Positions 55,094-64,000 of a DNA stretch of 64,000 bases are shown piece by piece. The notes under the pieces were generated by a model, which saw nothing but the letters and a program-made list of their open reading frames with translations, was not told the DNA's origin and did no database searches. The translations under genes were made by a program, and so were the position numbers. This stretch comes from Pinisolibacter aquiterrae (GTDB lineage: Bacteria; Pseudomonadota; Alphaproteobacteria; Rhizobiales; Ancalomicrobiaceae): assembly GCF_019160155.1 (NCBI RefSeq), contig NZ_JAFNIH010000018.1:1-64000 (forward strand), given 5' to 3'. Each line of letters opens with the position of its first letter. Position 1 is the stretch's first letter.

Positions 55094-56145
55094 GGACGCA
55101 GCACCTCGTCGCCGACCTTGAGGCCGGTGAGAATCTCGACGCCCGGCGCCGAGCCGTCGGCGGTCGCCCGCTTGGCGCCGGTCTGGACCGGCACCTCCCC
55201 GACCCCGGCGAGGCGCACGAAGGTCAGGCCCTCGCGATTGATCACCACGTCCTGCGGCACGATGATGGTCTGGCGCTTGCCGGTGGCGACGAAGACGGAG
55301 ACGCGCTCGCCGACGAAATAGTCGCCGATCATGCCGGCCTCGACGTCGGCGACGACGCGGCCCTGGTCGAGTTCGGGATAGACGCGGACGATCTTGCCCT
55401 TGGCCATGTGGGTGTCGGTGGTGCGATCGAGGCCGCGGCCGGCGATCACCACCTCGTCGCCCTCGTGCATGAAGCGGGCATGGCGCTCGGGCAGGCGGAG
55501 CTTGAGGATGTAGTTGGCGATGGCGATGGTGGCGATCGGCTCGCCCGGCATCACCACCTGACCCGCCACGGCGGAGACCTTGAGGACGCGGCCGTCGTCG
55601 GGGGCGAGGACGCGGCCCTCGATCACCTGCTCCTCGATCACCGACTTGTCGGCGCGGGCGGCGGCGATCTCGGCCTGGGTGACCGTCAGTTGGGTCTCGC
55701 TGTCGTCGAGGCGCGACTGCGGCGCGGCGCCGGTGAAGCGGAGCTGGCGGACGCGGTCGAGTTCCATCTGGACCAGACCGAGCTTGGCCTCGAGCGCGCC
55801 GATGCGCGCCTGGGCGGCGGTCAGTTGGAGCTTCAGCTTGGGATCCTCGACCACGGCGAGGACGTCGCCCTTCTTGACGCCGTCACCCTCGGTGACGGCG
55901 ACCGAGGTCAGCGTGCCGCCGATGCGGGTGCGCGCCTGGGGCGTGCGCACGCTCTCCACGGTGGCGAGAACTTCCTTGGCGTCGTCGACCGAGACCTCGG
56001 CGACGGTCACCGTCTCGGCGGCGCGGACCGGCGAGACGAGAGCGGTGAGACCGAGAGCGGCGGCGAGAACCGCGGCGGCGGGGAGATGGCTCCCGATGCG
56101 CCGGACGGTGCGGCGAAGGGGGCGAGCGACGATCGACAGGGGCAT
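55090..56145 (-). CDS. RND efflux periplasmic adaptor (membrane fusion protein)
   Basis: A 351-residue adaptor with an N-terminal signal or anchor (about 15-42), biotinyl-lipoyl halves ([20 protein letters not shown] and [20 protein letters not shown]), a coiled-coil hairpin (about 105-165: [20 protein letters not shown]) and a beta-barrel part. It links the inner-membrane pump to an outer-membrane channel. ATG 56145 was chosen since the upstream in-frame ATG 56238 has no ribosome binding site and lies in the AT-rich control region. Confidence 0.9.
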   Translation of the reverse strand: MPLSIVARPLRRTVRRIGSHLPAAAVLAAALGLTALVSPVRAAETVTVAEVSVDDAKEVLATVESVRTPQARTRIGGTLTSVAVTEGDGVKKGDVLAVVEDPKLKLQLTAAQARIGALEAKLGLVQMELDRVRQLRFTGAAPQSRLDDSETQLTVTQAEIAAARADKSVIEEQVIEGRVLAPDDGRVLKVSAVAGQVVMPGEPIATIAIANYILKLRLPERHARFMHEGDEVVIAGRGLDRTTDTHMAKGKIVRVYPELDQGRVVADVEAGMIGDYFVGERVSVFVATGKRQTIIVPQDVVINREGLTFVRLAGVGEVPVQTGAKRATADGSAPGVEILTGLKVGDEVLRP

Positions 56146-56239
56146 GCGTCCCGGGTCTCCTCGAGATCCGCGCCTCGGCACGGTTTCGACAAACGACTGG
56201 ATCCGCCCGGAACCGAGGGTCCCGTGCGATTCATTCATG

Positions 56240-56288
56240 GGGTATATATATTAGTCGTTGCTAATCTCACAAGGCTCCATATATACCC
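56240..56288. promoter_or_regulatory. Nested AT-rich inverted repeats between the RND operon and the DUF2892 gene
   Basis: Outer arms GGGTATATAT (56240-56249) and ATATATACCC (56279-56288) enclose inner arms ATTAG (56250-56254) and CTAAT (56261-56265). The region lies between two divergent transcription units in otherwise GC-rich DNA. It looks like a promoter with a dyad operator, as bound by ArsR/SmtB- or TetR-type repressors. No regulator gene is adjacent, so it must be encoded elsewhere. Confidence 0.55.
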
Positions 56289-56394
56289 GTTTTCGGATCC
56301 ACAGTCGCCCTGGCGATCCGTCTCATGCGCGCTTTCCCGAGTGCCGCGAGGTGGGGTCGACCGGGGTCCGTCACCCTCACGAGGAGCTTCGCTC

Positions 56395-56598
56395 ATGAGC
56401 ATCGATCGCGTCGTCTTCGCCTTCGCCGGCACCGTCATCCTGGTTTCGCTGCTTCTCGGCACCCAGGTTCACGTCTATTGGCTGTTCCTGACCGCCTTCG
56501 TCGGCCTCAATCTGCTGCAGTCGGCCTTCACCGGCTTCTGCCCGCTGGCGATGATCCTCAAGAAGCTCGGCGTGAAGCCCGGCTGCGCCTTCGAGTGA
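56395..56598 (+). CDS. DUF2892 family small membrane protein
   Basis: A 67-residue protein with two hydrophobic helices and the DUF2892 consensus: [20 protein letters not shown], in part, then [20 protein letters not shown] and [10 protein letters not shown]. Members are often linked to rhodanese or sulfide-oxidation genes, sometimes fused to rhodanese as in YgaP, but the role is unclear. GAGGAG lies ten bases before ATG 56395. It has its own strong terminator and shares a control region with the RND pump operon. Confidence 0.9.
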   Translation: MSIDRVVFAFAGTVILVSLLLGTQVHVYWLFLTAFVGLNLLQSAFTGFCPLAMILKKLGVKPGCAFE

Positions 56599-56626
56599 TC
56601 GCCCGCGCATCGTCGCGAAGAGAAAA

Positions 56627-56656
56627 GGCCCCGGTCGCGAGACCGGGGCCTTTTTT
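56627..56656 (+). terminator. Rho-independent terminator of the DUF2892 gene
   Basis: GGCCCCGGTC (56627-56636) pairs perfectly with GACCGGGGCC (56641-56650) around GCGA and is followed by six T. The four A bases before the stem allow it to serve the convergent kup gene as well. Confidence 0.9.
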
Positions 56657-56691
56657 CTCGTTTCGGACGTCGATCGCCTGCGATCGGACCC

Positions 56692-58698
56692 TCAGATGGT
56701 GATCTGGGCGCCGAGGTCGACGACGCGGCCGGGCGGGATCTGGTAGTACTCCGCCGGGTCGGCCTGATTGCGATAGAGGAAGATGAAGAGGCCGCGCAGC
56801 CACGTCCAGAAGCCGCCCTCCTCGCCCTCGACCAGATGGGCGCGGCTGACGAAGAAGCTCAGGTCCTTCTTGTCGACGTGGATGCCCATCGTCTCCGACA
56901 CCCGGACGGCCGCCGGCACGTCCGGCGTCTCCATGAAGCCGAAGCGCACCCGGACCAGGGCGATCGCCTCGCCGAGGATCTCGACGGCGACGCGCTTGTC
57001 CGCCTCCACCCACGGCTCCTCGGCGGTCTGGACCGACATGAAGACGATCTGCTGGTGGGCGCACTTGTTGTGCTTGAGGTTGTGCAGGAAGGAGCGCGGC
57101 GCCAGCGCCGGGTCTTCCATCATGTAGACCGCGGTGCCGCGTACGTGCTCGATGCGCGGCGAACGCAGCGCCGAGAGCGCGATCTTGATCGGCACGCCCT
57201 CGTGACGGCGCCGCGCCGCCAGCCGGAGCCGGCCCATGCGCCAGGCCGCCATGATGAAGACCAGCAGGAGGCCGATCACCAGCGGCAGCCAGGCGCCGTG
57301 CAGCACCTTGGTGGCGCAGGAGAGGAAGAAGCCGACGTCGAACAACATGAAGAAGGCGACGGTCGGAATGGCCCGCCAGATCGGCCACTTCCACGCGCCG
57401 CGCGCCACCAGGAAGGCCAACATCGAGGTGACGACCATGGTGCCGGTCACCGAGAAACCATAGGCCTCGGCCAGTTTCTCCGACTTCTGGAACATCAGGA
57501 CGATGGCGATGACGGCGATGAAGAGCACCAGATTGACCACCGGCACATAGACCTGACCGCGCTCGGCGGCGGAGGTGTGGCGGGTGTCGGTGCGTGGCCA
57601 GAAGCCGAGATGGGCGGCCTGATGGGTGACCGTGAAGGCACCGGAGATCACCGCCTGCGAGGCGATGACGGTGGCGAGGGTGGCGAAGACGATCAGGATC
57701 GGCTGGAAGTGGGGGCCGACCATCTGGAAGAAGGGGTCGTCGTGGCCGTGCAGCGGATCGGCGAGCGCCTGGGCGCCCTGGCCCATGTAGACCAGGATCA
57801 GTGAGGGCACGACGACGAAGGCGAAGGCCTTGCGGACGGCATCGCGGCCGACGTGGCCCATGTCGGCGTAGAGCGCCTCGGCGCCGGTCACCGCCAGGAC
57901 GGCGACGGCGAGGATGGCGAAGACGCCCCAGCCGGAGTGGAACATGAAGGCGATCGCCCAGCGCGGATCGAGCGCCCACAGGACGCCCGGATAGAGCATC
58001 AACTGTTTGAGGCCGAGGATCGCGAGGAGGCCGAACCAACCGAGCATGATCGGTCCGAACCAGCCGCCGACCTTGGTGGCGCCGCCGCGTTGGACCGCGA
58101 AGAGCGTGGTCAGGATGACGACCGCGAGCGGAAGGACGATCGGTTCGAGCGCCGGTGCCGCGACCGCGATGCCTTCCACCGCCGAGAGAACCGAGATCGC
58201 CGGTGTGATCACGGCATCGCCGTAGAAGAGGGAGGCGCCGATGATGCCGAGCACGGCGATCAGCGTGCCGAGTTCGGGCCGGGCGCGATGGGCGAGCGCC
58301 ATCAGCGCGAAGATGCCGCCCTCGCCGCGGTTGTCCGCCCGCATGATGAAGATCGCGTACCAGATGCCGACGACGATGATCAGCGACCAGATGATCAGCG
58401 ACAGGAAGCCGAGGATGTCGCCGGGGACGGGCTGGATCACGCCGACCTTGAAGGCCGTGCCGAGGGTGTAGATCGGCGAGGTGCCGATGTCGCCGAAGAC
58501 GATGCCGAGCGCGGCGAGAAGGCCGGCATGGGTGTGGCCCGTGGCATGCGCCGGCGCGGTCACGGCTTCGGGCGCCTCCTTGGCGGCGGCAGGCTCACCC
58601 GCTCCGAGGTCGGCACGCGCGGCATCGGCGGCCGAGTCTCGCGGAGGCTCGGCGGCGACGTCGACCGGCGTCGGGTGTTCCTGATCGTTCTGGGCCAT
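56692..58698 (-). CDS. kup: KUP family potassium transporter
   Basis: A 668-residue K+/H+ symporter. After a long Ala/Pro/Glu-rich N-terminal tail (about 1-55) come twelve helices. The family signature GIVFGDIGTSPIYTLGTAF, in part, starts TM1, and VLGIIGASLFYGDAVITPAIS and EGIAV follow. The cytoplasmic C-terminal domain ends QADPAEYYQIPPGRVVDLG. ATG 58698 follows GAGGAGAGG. It works in the inner membrane and serves potassium uptake. The N-terminal tail is longer than in E. coli Kup. Confidence 0.95.
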   Translation of the reverse strand: MAQNDQEHPTPVDVAAEPPRDSAADAARADLGAGEPAAAKEAPEAVTAPAHATGHTHAGLLAALGIVFGDIGTSPIYTLGTAFKVGVIQPVPGDILGFLSLIIWSLIIVVGIWYAIFIMRADNRGEGGIFALMALAHRARPELGTLIAVLGIIGASLFYGDAVITPAISVLSAVEGIAVAAPALEPIVLPLAVVILTTLFAVQRGGATKVGGWFGPIMLGWFGLLAILGLKQLMLYPGVLWALDPRWAIAFMFHSGWGVFAILAVAVLAVTGAEALYADMGHVGRDAVRKAFAFVVVPSLILVYMGQGAQALADPLHGHDDPFFQMVGPHFQPILIVFATLATVIASQAVISGAFTVTHQAAHLGFWPRTDTRHTSAAERGQVYVPVVNLVLFIAVIAIVLMFQKSEKLAEAYGFSVTGTMVVTSMLAFLVARGAWKWPIWRAIPTVAFFMLFDVGFFLSCATKVLHGAWLPLVIGLLLVFIMAAWRMGRLRLAARRRHEGVPIKIALSALRSPRIEHVRGTAVYMMEDPALAPRSFLHNLKHNKCAHQQIVFMSVQTAEEPWVEADKRVAVEILGEAIALVRVRFGFMETPDVPAAVRVSETMGIHVDKKDLSFFVSRAHLVEGEEGGFWTWLRGLFIFLYRNQADPAEYYQIPPGRVVDLGAQITI

Positions 58699-58995
58699 GG
58701 CCCTCTCCTCGGGGAGGTGTGCTGGGACGAAGTGTCGAGATCGTCGGGCGTGAGATCGGCCGGCGCGGCCGGCGGAATTCGGATCACCAGACCGGGAGGG
58801 ATCGCGCGGTTCGCGCCGTTTCGCCGGTCTTGCTCCGATCACTGATCTGCGGGCTCGCCCCCTGGGTTCGCGCGTCTCGGGCACGATCGCGTGACCGCCC
58901 CTCCTCGACGAGGCGGAAAATAGCCCCGCTCGGATGCAGGGTCAAATCGCTCCGATTCCCTACCGAATCGAGCTTACGAGGCGCGGTTCGCGGCG

Positions 58996-60363
58996 TCACG
59001 GACGCCAATGGTCGGAGGGTTGACGCATGGTCACCAGCTCCTCGGCGGCGCTGGGATGGAGCGCCATGGTGCGGTCGAAATCGGCCTTGCGGGCGCCCAT
59101 GCGCATCGCCACGGCGACCAGCTGAACCATCTCGGCCGCGTCCGGTCCGACGACGTGGACGCCGAGCACGCGGTCGTCGGCCTCGCCCACCAGGATCTTC
59201 ATCAAGGTGCGTTCCTCGCGGCCGGCGAGGGTGGCGCGCATCGGGCGGAAGGTCGAGCGGAAGATCGCGTGGGCGATCCCCGCCGCTCGCAGATCCTCTT
59301 CGCCGGCGCCGACGGTGCCGACCTCCGGCGTGGTGAAGACGGCGGTCGGGATCAGCTCGTGCGAGACGTCGCGGTCGAGGCCGCCGAAGACGATGTCGGC
59401 GAAGGCGTGGCCGTCGCGAATCGCCACCGGCGTCAGCGCCGGGCGGCCGGTGACGTCGCCGACCGCATGGAGCCAGGGCAGCGTCGTGGCGGCGGCGCCG
59501 GTGACCGGGATCGATCCGTCGGGGCGCAGGGCGAGATCGACCGTGTCGAGCCCGAGATCGGCGGTGGCGGGCTTGCGGCCGATCGCCAGCAGGACCTCGT
59601 CGGCGTCGATCACACGGCCGGCCTTCGTGGTCAGACGCAGCGCGCCGTCGCGGCGCTCGAGGCGGGTGGGCGCATCCTCGGTGACGACGTCGAGCCCACG
59701 GGCGACGAGCGCGCCGTGGAGGTGGCGACGGACCTCGCCGTCGAAACCGCGCAGGATCTCCTCGCCGCGATAGAGGACCGTCGCCTTCGTGCCGAGGCCG
59801 GCGAGGAGCGAGGCGAATTCGAGCGCGACATAGCCGCCCCCGATCACCACCACGCGCTCGGGCCGGCGCGGCCAGTGGAAGAGTTCCTCCGAGGTGGCGG
59901 CGAGATCGGAGCCGGGGAAGCCGCCGTCGCGCACCGGGGTGCCGCCGGTGGCGATCAGGACGTGGCGGGCGGTGATCACCCGGCCGTCGGAGAGGCGGAC
60001 GCGGTTCGGCCCGTCGAGCCGGGCGCGGGCGCGGACGATCTCGACGCCGGAACGCTCGAGATTGGCGGCATAGAGCCCTTCGAGGCGGGTGATCTCGCGA
60101 TCCTTGGCGGCGATCAGCGCCGACCAGTCGTGCGCGGTCTCGCCGATCGACCAGCCGAAGCCCTTCGCGTCCGAGAAATCGTCGGCGAAGCGGGCGGCAT
60201 AGACCATCAGCTTCTTCGGCACGCAGCCGCGAATGACGCAGGTGCCGCCGACCCGATAGTCCTCGGCGACGGTGACCTTCGCGCCGTGGCCGGCGGCGAT
60301 GCGGGCGGCGCGCACGCCCCCCGATCCCGCGCCGATCACCAGGAGATCCCGATCGAAGGTCAT
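58996..60363 (-). CDS. gor: Glutathione-disulfide reductase
   Basis: A 455-residue flavoprotein disulfide reductase. FAD fold IGAGSGGVRAARIAAGHGAK, redox pair Cys42-Cys47 in GGTCVIRGCVPKK, NADP(H) fold VVIGGGYVALEFASLLAGLG, and the C-terminal active-site His in ALHPSAAEELVTMR. It keeps glutathione reduced using NADPH. ATG 60363 is the conserved start. It lies 81 bp downstream of the DUF2059 gene on the same strand. Confidence 0.95.
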   Translation of the reverse strand: MTFDRDLLVIGAGSGGVRAARIAAGHGAKVTVAEDYRVGGTCVIRGCVPKKLMVYAARFADDFSDAKGFGWSIGETAHDWSALIAAKDREITRLEGLYAANLERSGVEIVRARARLDGPNRVRLSDGRVITARHVLIATGGTPVRDGGFPGSDLAATSEELFHWPRRPERVVVIGGGYVALEFASLLAGLGTKATVLYRGEEILRGFDGEVRRHLHGALVARGLDVVTEDAPTRLERRDGALRLTTKAGRVIDADEVLLAIGRKPATADLGLDTVDLALRPDGSIPVTGAAATTLPWLHAVGDVTGRPALTPVAIRDGHAFADIVFGGLDRDVSHELIPTAVFTTPEVGTVGAGEEDLRAAGIAHAIFRSTFRPMRATLAGREERTLMKILVGEADDRVLGVHVVGPDAAEMVQLVAVAMRMGARKADFDRTMALHPSAAEELVTMRQPSDHWRP

Positions 60364-60444
60364 GGCGTCGTCTCCCGTGGAACCGCCGTCCACGATCGGG
60401 ACCCGGACGGGTCCGAGAGCATCAGGGGGCGATCGGACGGCCGA

Positions 60445-60942
60445 TCAGAGGGCGACGCCCTTGGCCTTGGCGGCCTCGCGCACCTTCTGGAGCATCTCCT
60501 GGCCGATCTTCTGCTGCCAGACCTGGGCGGCGACGCCGCTCATCTGGACCATGCCGGCGGTCTCCTTGGAGAGCTTCTGGCCGAGCGGCGAGTTGTAGAA
60601 CTCGGCGATCTTCTGCAGCTCTTCCTTGGTGAAGCGGGCGGCCCAGACTTCCTGGATCTGCTTGTCGAGCTCGGGACGCTTGGCGGCCAGCTCGAGGGCG
60701 GCGGCGTTGGTCAGCTGGTCGATCAGGTTGGACTGGGCGGGATGGGTGCGCACCAGAAGGCCCTTGGTCTGCTGGGCGACGCCGATCAGGATGTTGTCGA
60801 GACCGTCGCCGACGTGGCTGGCTTCGATCGCCGCCTTGGCGGCCGCCAGATGGTCGGCCGTGTAGTCCTCGGCGAAGGCCGGGCCGGCGAGGCCGAAGAC
60901 GAGCGCGGCGGCGGCGAGACGGGAAGCGAGCGAACGGGTCAT
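60445..60942 (-). CDS. DUF2059 domain-containing exported protein
   Basis: A 165-residue protein with a signal peptide (about 1-24, cleavage after AFA) and the DUF2059 core: WAARFTKEELQKIAEFYNSP, in part, then LGQKLSKETAGMVQM. Its function is unknown; homologues are periplasmic and common in alphaproteobacteria next to rpiA and gor. ATG 60942 follows GGAG. rpiA, DUF2059 and gor run in the same direction with gaps of about 80-90 bp and may form one operon. Confidence 0.88.
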   Translation of the reverse strand: MTRSLASRLAAAALVFGLAGPAFAEDYTADHLAAAKAAIEASHVGDGLDNILIGVAQQTKGLLVRTHPAQSNLIDQLTNAAALELAAKRPELDKQIQEVWAARFTKEELQKIAEFYNSPLGQKLSKETAGMVQMSGVAAQVWQQKIGQEMLQKVREAAKAKGVAL

Positions 60943-61033
60943 CGGAGGCTCCGGTTGAGTGTTCTCATGGGGCCCGCGGGAGCGCGGGCCGGATCGAGGG
61001 CCGCGCGCGGGAGCGCCGACCGGAAAGATGGGG

Positions 61034-61726
61034 TCAGGGCGACAGGATGTCGACCCCGTCGGCACGGGCCACCACGGCGGCGGAGGCCAGACCGATGAAG
61101 AGGCCGTGCTCGACGACGCCGGGGATGTCCACCAGCGCGCGCGCCAGACTCATTGGATCGGGAATTCGGCGAAATGATGCATCGAGGATCAGATGGCCGC
61201 CGTCGGTGACGAAGTCCGAGCCGTCGGCCTTCACGCGCTTGACGAGCGGCCCGTCGAGGCCGAGCTCGGCGGCGGCGCGGGCGATCTTCAGCGCCGTCGA
61301 GCCGAGACCGAAGGCGTTGACCTCGATCGGCAGCGGGAAGGCACCGATCGGATCGACCACCTTGGAGGCGTCGGCGATCACCACCATGCGGGCGGAGGCG
61401 GCGGCGACGATCTTCTCGCGCAGGAGCGCGCCCCCGCCGCCCTTGATCAGGGCGAGGCCGGGGCCGATCTCGTCGGCGCCGTCGACGGTCAGGTCGAGTT
61501 CGGGCATCTCGTCGAGGGTGGCGAGGCGGATGCCGAGCGAACGGGCGAGATCGGCGGTGCGCACCGAGGTCGGCACGCCGATCACGTCGAGGCCGGCGGC
61601 GACCTTCGCGCCGAGCAGTTTCGTGAACTCGTCGGCGGTCGATCCGGTGCCGATGCCGAGCCGCATGCCGGGCCGCACGAACTCCAGAGCGGCCGCGGCG
61701 GCTCGTTTCTTCAGGTCGGCGCTCAT
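61034..61726 (-). CDS. rpiA: Ribose-5-phosphate isomerase A
   Basis: A 230-residue enzyme that interconverts ribose 5-phosphate and ribulose 5-phosphate. Signature motifs are [29 protein letters not shown] and [13 protein letters not shown], the last with the catalytic Lys/Glu region. The start is set at ATG 61726 ([10 protein letters not shown]), the usual N-terminus; ATG 61738 or 61744 are in frame. rpe is encoded 0.9 kb away. Confidence 0.95.
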   Translation of the reverse strand: MSADLKKRAAAAALEFVRPGMRLGIGTGSTADEFTKLLGAKVAAGLDVIGVPTSVRTADLARSLGIRLATLDEMPELDLTVDGADEIGPGLALIKGGGGALLREKIVAAASARMVVIADASKVVDPIGAFPLPIEVNAFGLGSTALKIARAAAELGLDGPLVKRVKADGSDFVTDGGHLILDASFRRIPDPMSLARALVDIPGVVEHGLFIGLASAAVVARADGVDILSP

Positions 61727-61929
61727 CGTCGATCGCATCCTCATGTCGGGCGGCGAGAGCCTCCCTGCCCTCGTCGACAGGGTTTCCATAGCGCAGGCGG
61801 GCGCGGCTCGCCAGTCCGAACGGTCCGGCGCGAGAAACCGACGCAGGCCGAGGCCCCGGGGTTTCGCGCCGCCACGGGGGCGGCTAGTGTCGCCGGCTCG
61901 CGACGTCCTTCTCTCGGAGATCCCCGCTC

Positions 61930-62601
61930 ATGACCCGTCCGCTGCTCGTCCTCGACCTCGACGGAACCCTCGTCGACACCGCCGACGATCTGATCGCGAC
62001 GCTCAATCGGATCCTCGCCGACGAGGGCATCCGCACCATGACGCGGGCCGATGCCGGCGCGCTCCTCGGCGCGGGCGCGCGGGCGATGATCGCGCGCGGC
62101 TTCGCGCTCGCCGAGACGCCGCTCGCCGAGAACCGGCTCGACACGCTGTTCGCCCGCTTCATCCCGCTCTATTCGGAGGCGATCGCGGTCCATTCCCGCC
62201 CGTTCCCCGGCGCGGTGGCGGCGCTCGACCGTTTCTCCGCCGCCGGTTGGGGGCTCGCCGTGTGCACCAACAAGCTCGAGGGCCTGTCGGTGCGGCTCCT
62301 CGACGAACTCGGACTCGCCTCGCGCTTCGCGGCGATCTGCGGCGGCGACACCTTCCCGACCCGCAAGCCCGACGCCGGCCATCTCCTCGGCACGATCGAC
62401 CGGGCCGGTGGCGCGCGCGAGAGCTCCGTGATGGTCGGCGACAGCGGCACCGACGTGAACGCGGCCCGGAACGCCGGCGTGCCGGTCGTCGGCGTCACCT
62501 TCGGCTACACCGACAAGCCGGTCGAGAGCTACGGCCCCGACGCGGTGGTCGATCGGTTCGACGACCTCTTCGAGGCGGTGATGGGGCTGAGGATCGCCTG
62601 A
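61930..62601 (+). CDS. gph: Phosphoglycolate phosphatase, HAD family
   Basis: A 223-residue HAD phosphatase. Nucleophile and acid Asp are in VLDLDGTLVDT, motif II is CTNK, motif III Lys is in RKPDAGHLL, and motif IV is VMVGDSGTD. The alpha-helical cap type and length fit Gph, which removes 2-phosphoglycolate. It sits between rpiA (divergent) and rpe (convergent), the common arrangement in this order. The ribosome binding site is weak (GGAGATCCCCGCTC before ATG). Confidence 0.92.
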   Translation: MTRPLLVLDLDGTLVDTADDLIATLNRILADEGIRTMTRADAGALLGAGARAMIARGFALAETPLAENRLDTLFARFIPLYSEAIAVHSRPFPGAVAALDRFSAAGWGLAVCTNKLEGLSVRLLDELGLASRFAAICGGDTFPTRKPDAGHLLGTIDRAGGARESSVMVGDSGTDVNAARNAGVPVVGVTFGYTDKPVESYGPDAVVDRFDDLFEAVMGLRIA

Positions 62602-62614
62602 GGCGATCGTCCGC

Positions 62615-63313
62615 TCAGACGTCGATCGTCTCACCGCGACCGCGCGCGATCTCCGCCTTCATGGTCGAGATGATCCCGGCATAGTCGGGCTTGCCGAAGA
62701 TCGCCGAGCCCGCGACGAAGGCATCGACGCCGGCGGCGGCGATCTCGGCGATGTTGTCGATCTTCACGCCGCCGTCGATCTCGAGACGGATCGACTTGCC
62801 CGAGGCGTCGATGCGCTCCTTGACCGCGCGCGCCTTGTCGAGGACGTGCGGAATGAAGCTCTGGCCGCCGAAGCCGGGATTGACCGACATCAGCAGGATC
62901 ACGTCGAGGCGGTCCATCACCCAGTCGAGCACCGAGAGCGGCGTCGCCGGGTTGAGGACGAGGCCGGCCTCGGCGCCCTTCTTTCGGATCAGGTCGAGCG
63001 AACGGTCGACGTGGCCGCTCGCCTCCGGGTGGAAGGTGACGATGTCGGCACCGGCGTCGGTGAACATCTCGATCATCCGGTCGACCGGCTCGACCATCAG
63101 GTGGACGTCGATCGGCGCCTTGGTCAGCGGACGGATCGCCTGGAGCACCATCGGGCCGATGGTGAGATTCGGGACGTAGTGGTTGTCCATCACGTCGAAA
63201 TGGATCCAGTCCGCACCGGCGGCGAGCACGTTCGTCACTTCCTCTCCGAGACGAGCGAAGTCGGCGGAGAGGATCGAGGGGGCGATGACGGGGGCGAAGG
63301 CGGAACTGGACAT
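62615..63313 (-). CDS. rpe: Ribulose-phosphate 3-epimerase
   Basis: A 232-residue TIM barrel that interconverts ribulose 5-phosphate and xylulose 5-phosphate. Motifs: [34 protein letters not shown] (catalytic Asp and metal His), [25 protein letters not shown] and LEIDGGVK (second catalytic Asp). It ends 14 bp from gph on the other strand. ATG 63313 is the conserved start. Confidence 0.96.
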   Translation of the reverse strand: MSSSAFAPVIAPSILSADFARLGEEVTNVLAAGADWIHFDVMDNHYVPNLTIGPMVLQAIRPLTKAPIDVHLMVEPVDRMIEMFTDAGADIVTFHPEASGHVDRSLDLIRKKGAEAGLVLNPATPLSVLDWVMDRLDVILLMSVNPGFGGQSFIPHVLDKARAVKERIDASGKSIRLEIDGGVKIDNIAEIAAAGVDAFVAGSAIFGKPDYAGIISTMKAEIARGRGETIDV

Positions 63314-63373
63314 GGGCGGGGGTCTCGAGGTCGGGGTCCGAAGCCGGACCCAAACGCCTCCGAGGCGCCCCTG

Positions 63374-64000
63374 TCAACCCGATGATCCGCTTCCCGCCTC
63401 CCGCAGCCGGAGACGGCGATGGCGGAACACGTGGCCGAGCGGCACCTCCACGAAGCGGTTGACCCCGAGGCCGACGGCGATCGATGCGGCGAACAGCAGC
63501 GCGACCTCGACCAGGAGCGGCAGCACCTGGCGCGGCATCACCTGGTCGACCAGCACCAGGAAGACCTCGTTGGCGAGATAGATCGAATAGGAGGCATCGC
63601 CCCATCGCTTCAGCCAGCCGATCGGCCGAGCCCGCAACCGATCCTCGAGGCTCACGGCCAGGAAGGCGAATGCCACCGCCGGCACCCCGAAGACGAGCGC
63701 CCGCGGCCATGCCTCGACATGAGGTCGGGTCACCAGGATCAGGAAGGCCACGGCCGCCACCGCCGCCAGCGGCCGCAGGATCGACACGAAGGCCGCTCCC
63801 GCGAACCGCTCCCAGGCGATCGCCAACGCCATGCCGGCGAGGAACTCGAGAGCGAGCGGACTGGTCAAGCGGAAGGCGATCGGCGTCTCGGCGCCGATCA
63901 CCACCCGCAGTCCGATCAGAACCGCGAACACCGTCACGACCAGAGCCACCCGGAGGCGGAGATCGGCGATCAGGAGACCAGCGCCGAACACGGCGTAGAA
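63374..64000 (-). CDS. Acyltransferase 3 family membrane protein, C-terminal part (cut by window edge)
   Basis: The frame is open to the window end, so the start is outside. About 209 residues remain, with six or more hydrophobic helices. GDASYSIYLANEVFLVLVD is the C-terminal family motif of OafA/NodX-like acyltransferases, which acetylate or succinylate surface polysaccharides. The final RHRRLRLREAGSGSSG is a basic tail. The substrate is unknown, and the catalytic N-terminal His motif is not in view. Confidence 0.8.
   Translation of the reverse strand, partial: FYAVFGAGLLIADLRLRVALVVTVFAVLIGLRVVIGAETPIAFRLTSPLALEFLAGMALAIAWERFAGAAFVSILRPLAAVAAVAFLILVTRPHVEAWPRALVFGVPAVAFAFLAVSLEDRLRARPIGWLKRWGDASYSIYLANEVFLVLVDQVMPRQVLPLLVEVALLFAASIAVGLGVNRFVEVPLGHVFRHRRLRLREAGSGSSG

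Noticed and set aside
51824-55321. Giant plus-strand frame opposite the RND pump genes
   Set aside because: Its translation is His/Asp/Gly/Arg-rich shadow sequence without any domain; the minus strand encodes a complete RND permease.
1-64000. tRNA, rRNA or CRISPR arrays
   Set aside because: No cloverleaf-like segment with T-loop consensus, no rRNA sequence and no regularly spaced short repeats were recognised by eye. A tRNAscan or CRISPR search could still find something I missed.

Overview
The window is chromosomal DNA of a GC-rich alphaproteobacterium, most likely of the order Hyphomicrobiales (Rhizobiales). The order is inferred from gene content: a class II DAHP synthase, an ATM1-type ABC exporter, DUF2865, DUF2336 and CreA-family proteins, a PssA/Psd pair, and an amino acid:[carrier protein] ligase operon of the kind described in Bradyrhizobium and Agrobacterium. 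I cannot name the genus. I saw no tRNA, rRNA, CRISPR array or replication origin. Genes lie on both strands in short operons.

Layout. 1-2.2 kb is a graveyard of insertion sequences: the 3' part of an IS5-family transposase that interrupts a patatin-like phospholipase gene, an ISL3-type fragment, and a frameshifted IS630 transposase. 2.2-3.85 kb is a HipBA-type toxin-antitoxin operon, followed by about 480 bp of AT-richer DNA that carries a possible second HipB-type site. From 4.3 kb the sequence looks like ordinary chromosome: flavin reductase, ArsC/Spx-like protein, Rieske ferredoxin and DUF2336 protein. 6.9-10.9 kb is an accessory oxidation cassette: an AraC regulator diverges from a cytochrome P450, its [2Fe-2S] ferredoxin and its ferredoxin reductase, a complete class I P450 system. 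A glycoside hydrolase family 2 protein follows.

13.6-17.1 kb is the most unusual operon: acyl carrier protein, acyl-CoA dehydrogenase homologue, seryl-tRNA-synthetase-like amino acid:carrier protein ligase, and DUF1839 protein. The ligase should charge an amino acid onto the carrier protein, and the flavoprotein is well placed to act on that thioester. The product is unknown.

17.5-34 kb holds an EF-hand protein, ilvD, an AEC transporter, a DUF4189 protein, a RecD-like helicase, a chemoreceptor, a PuuE-type allantoinase, pssA and psd (phosphatidylethanolamine synthesis), an ATM1-type exporter, a LOG protein, and cimA. cimA is the last gene of a translationally coupled chain cysS - PIN-like protein - 41-residue membrane protein - GFA-family protein - cimA. 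37-48 kb holds a TauE/SafE transporter, small secreted proteins, a CreA-family protein, a DUF2865 protein, gltX, nadE, two paralogous PAS proteins without an output domain that flank a LysE exporter and its divergent Lrp regulator, and a DODA-type dioxygenase. 49-64 kb holds DAHP synthase, a GntR regulator, an RND pump with its adaptor facing a DUF2892 gene, kup, gor, a DUF2059 protein, the pentose-phosphate genes rpiA and rpe around gph, and the 3' part of an acyltransferase gene cut by the window edge.

Beyond genes, two 131-bp intergenic repeats (13501-13631 and, inverted, 36683-36813) keep three hairpins although the arm sequences have diverged. A separate, almost wholly self-complementary element of about 165 bp lies at 22026-22191.
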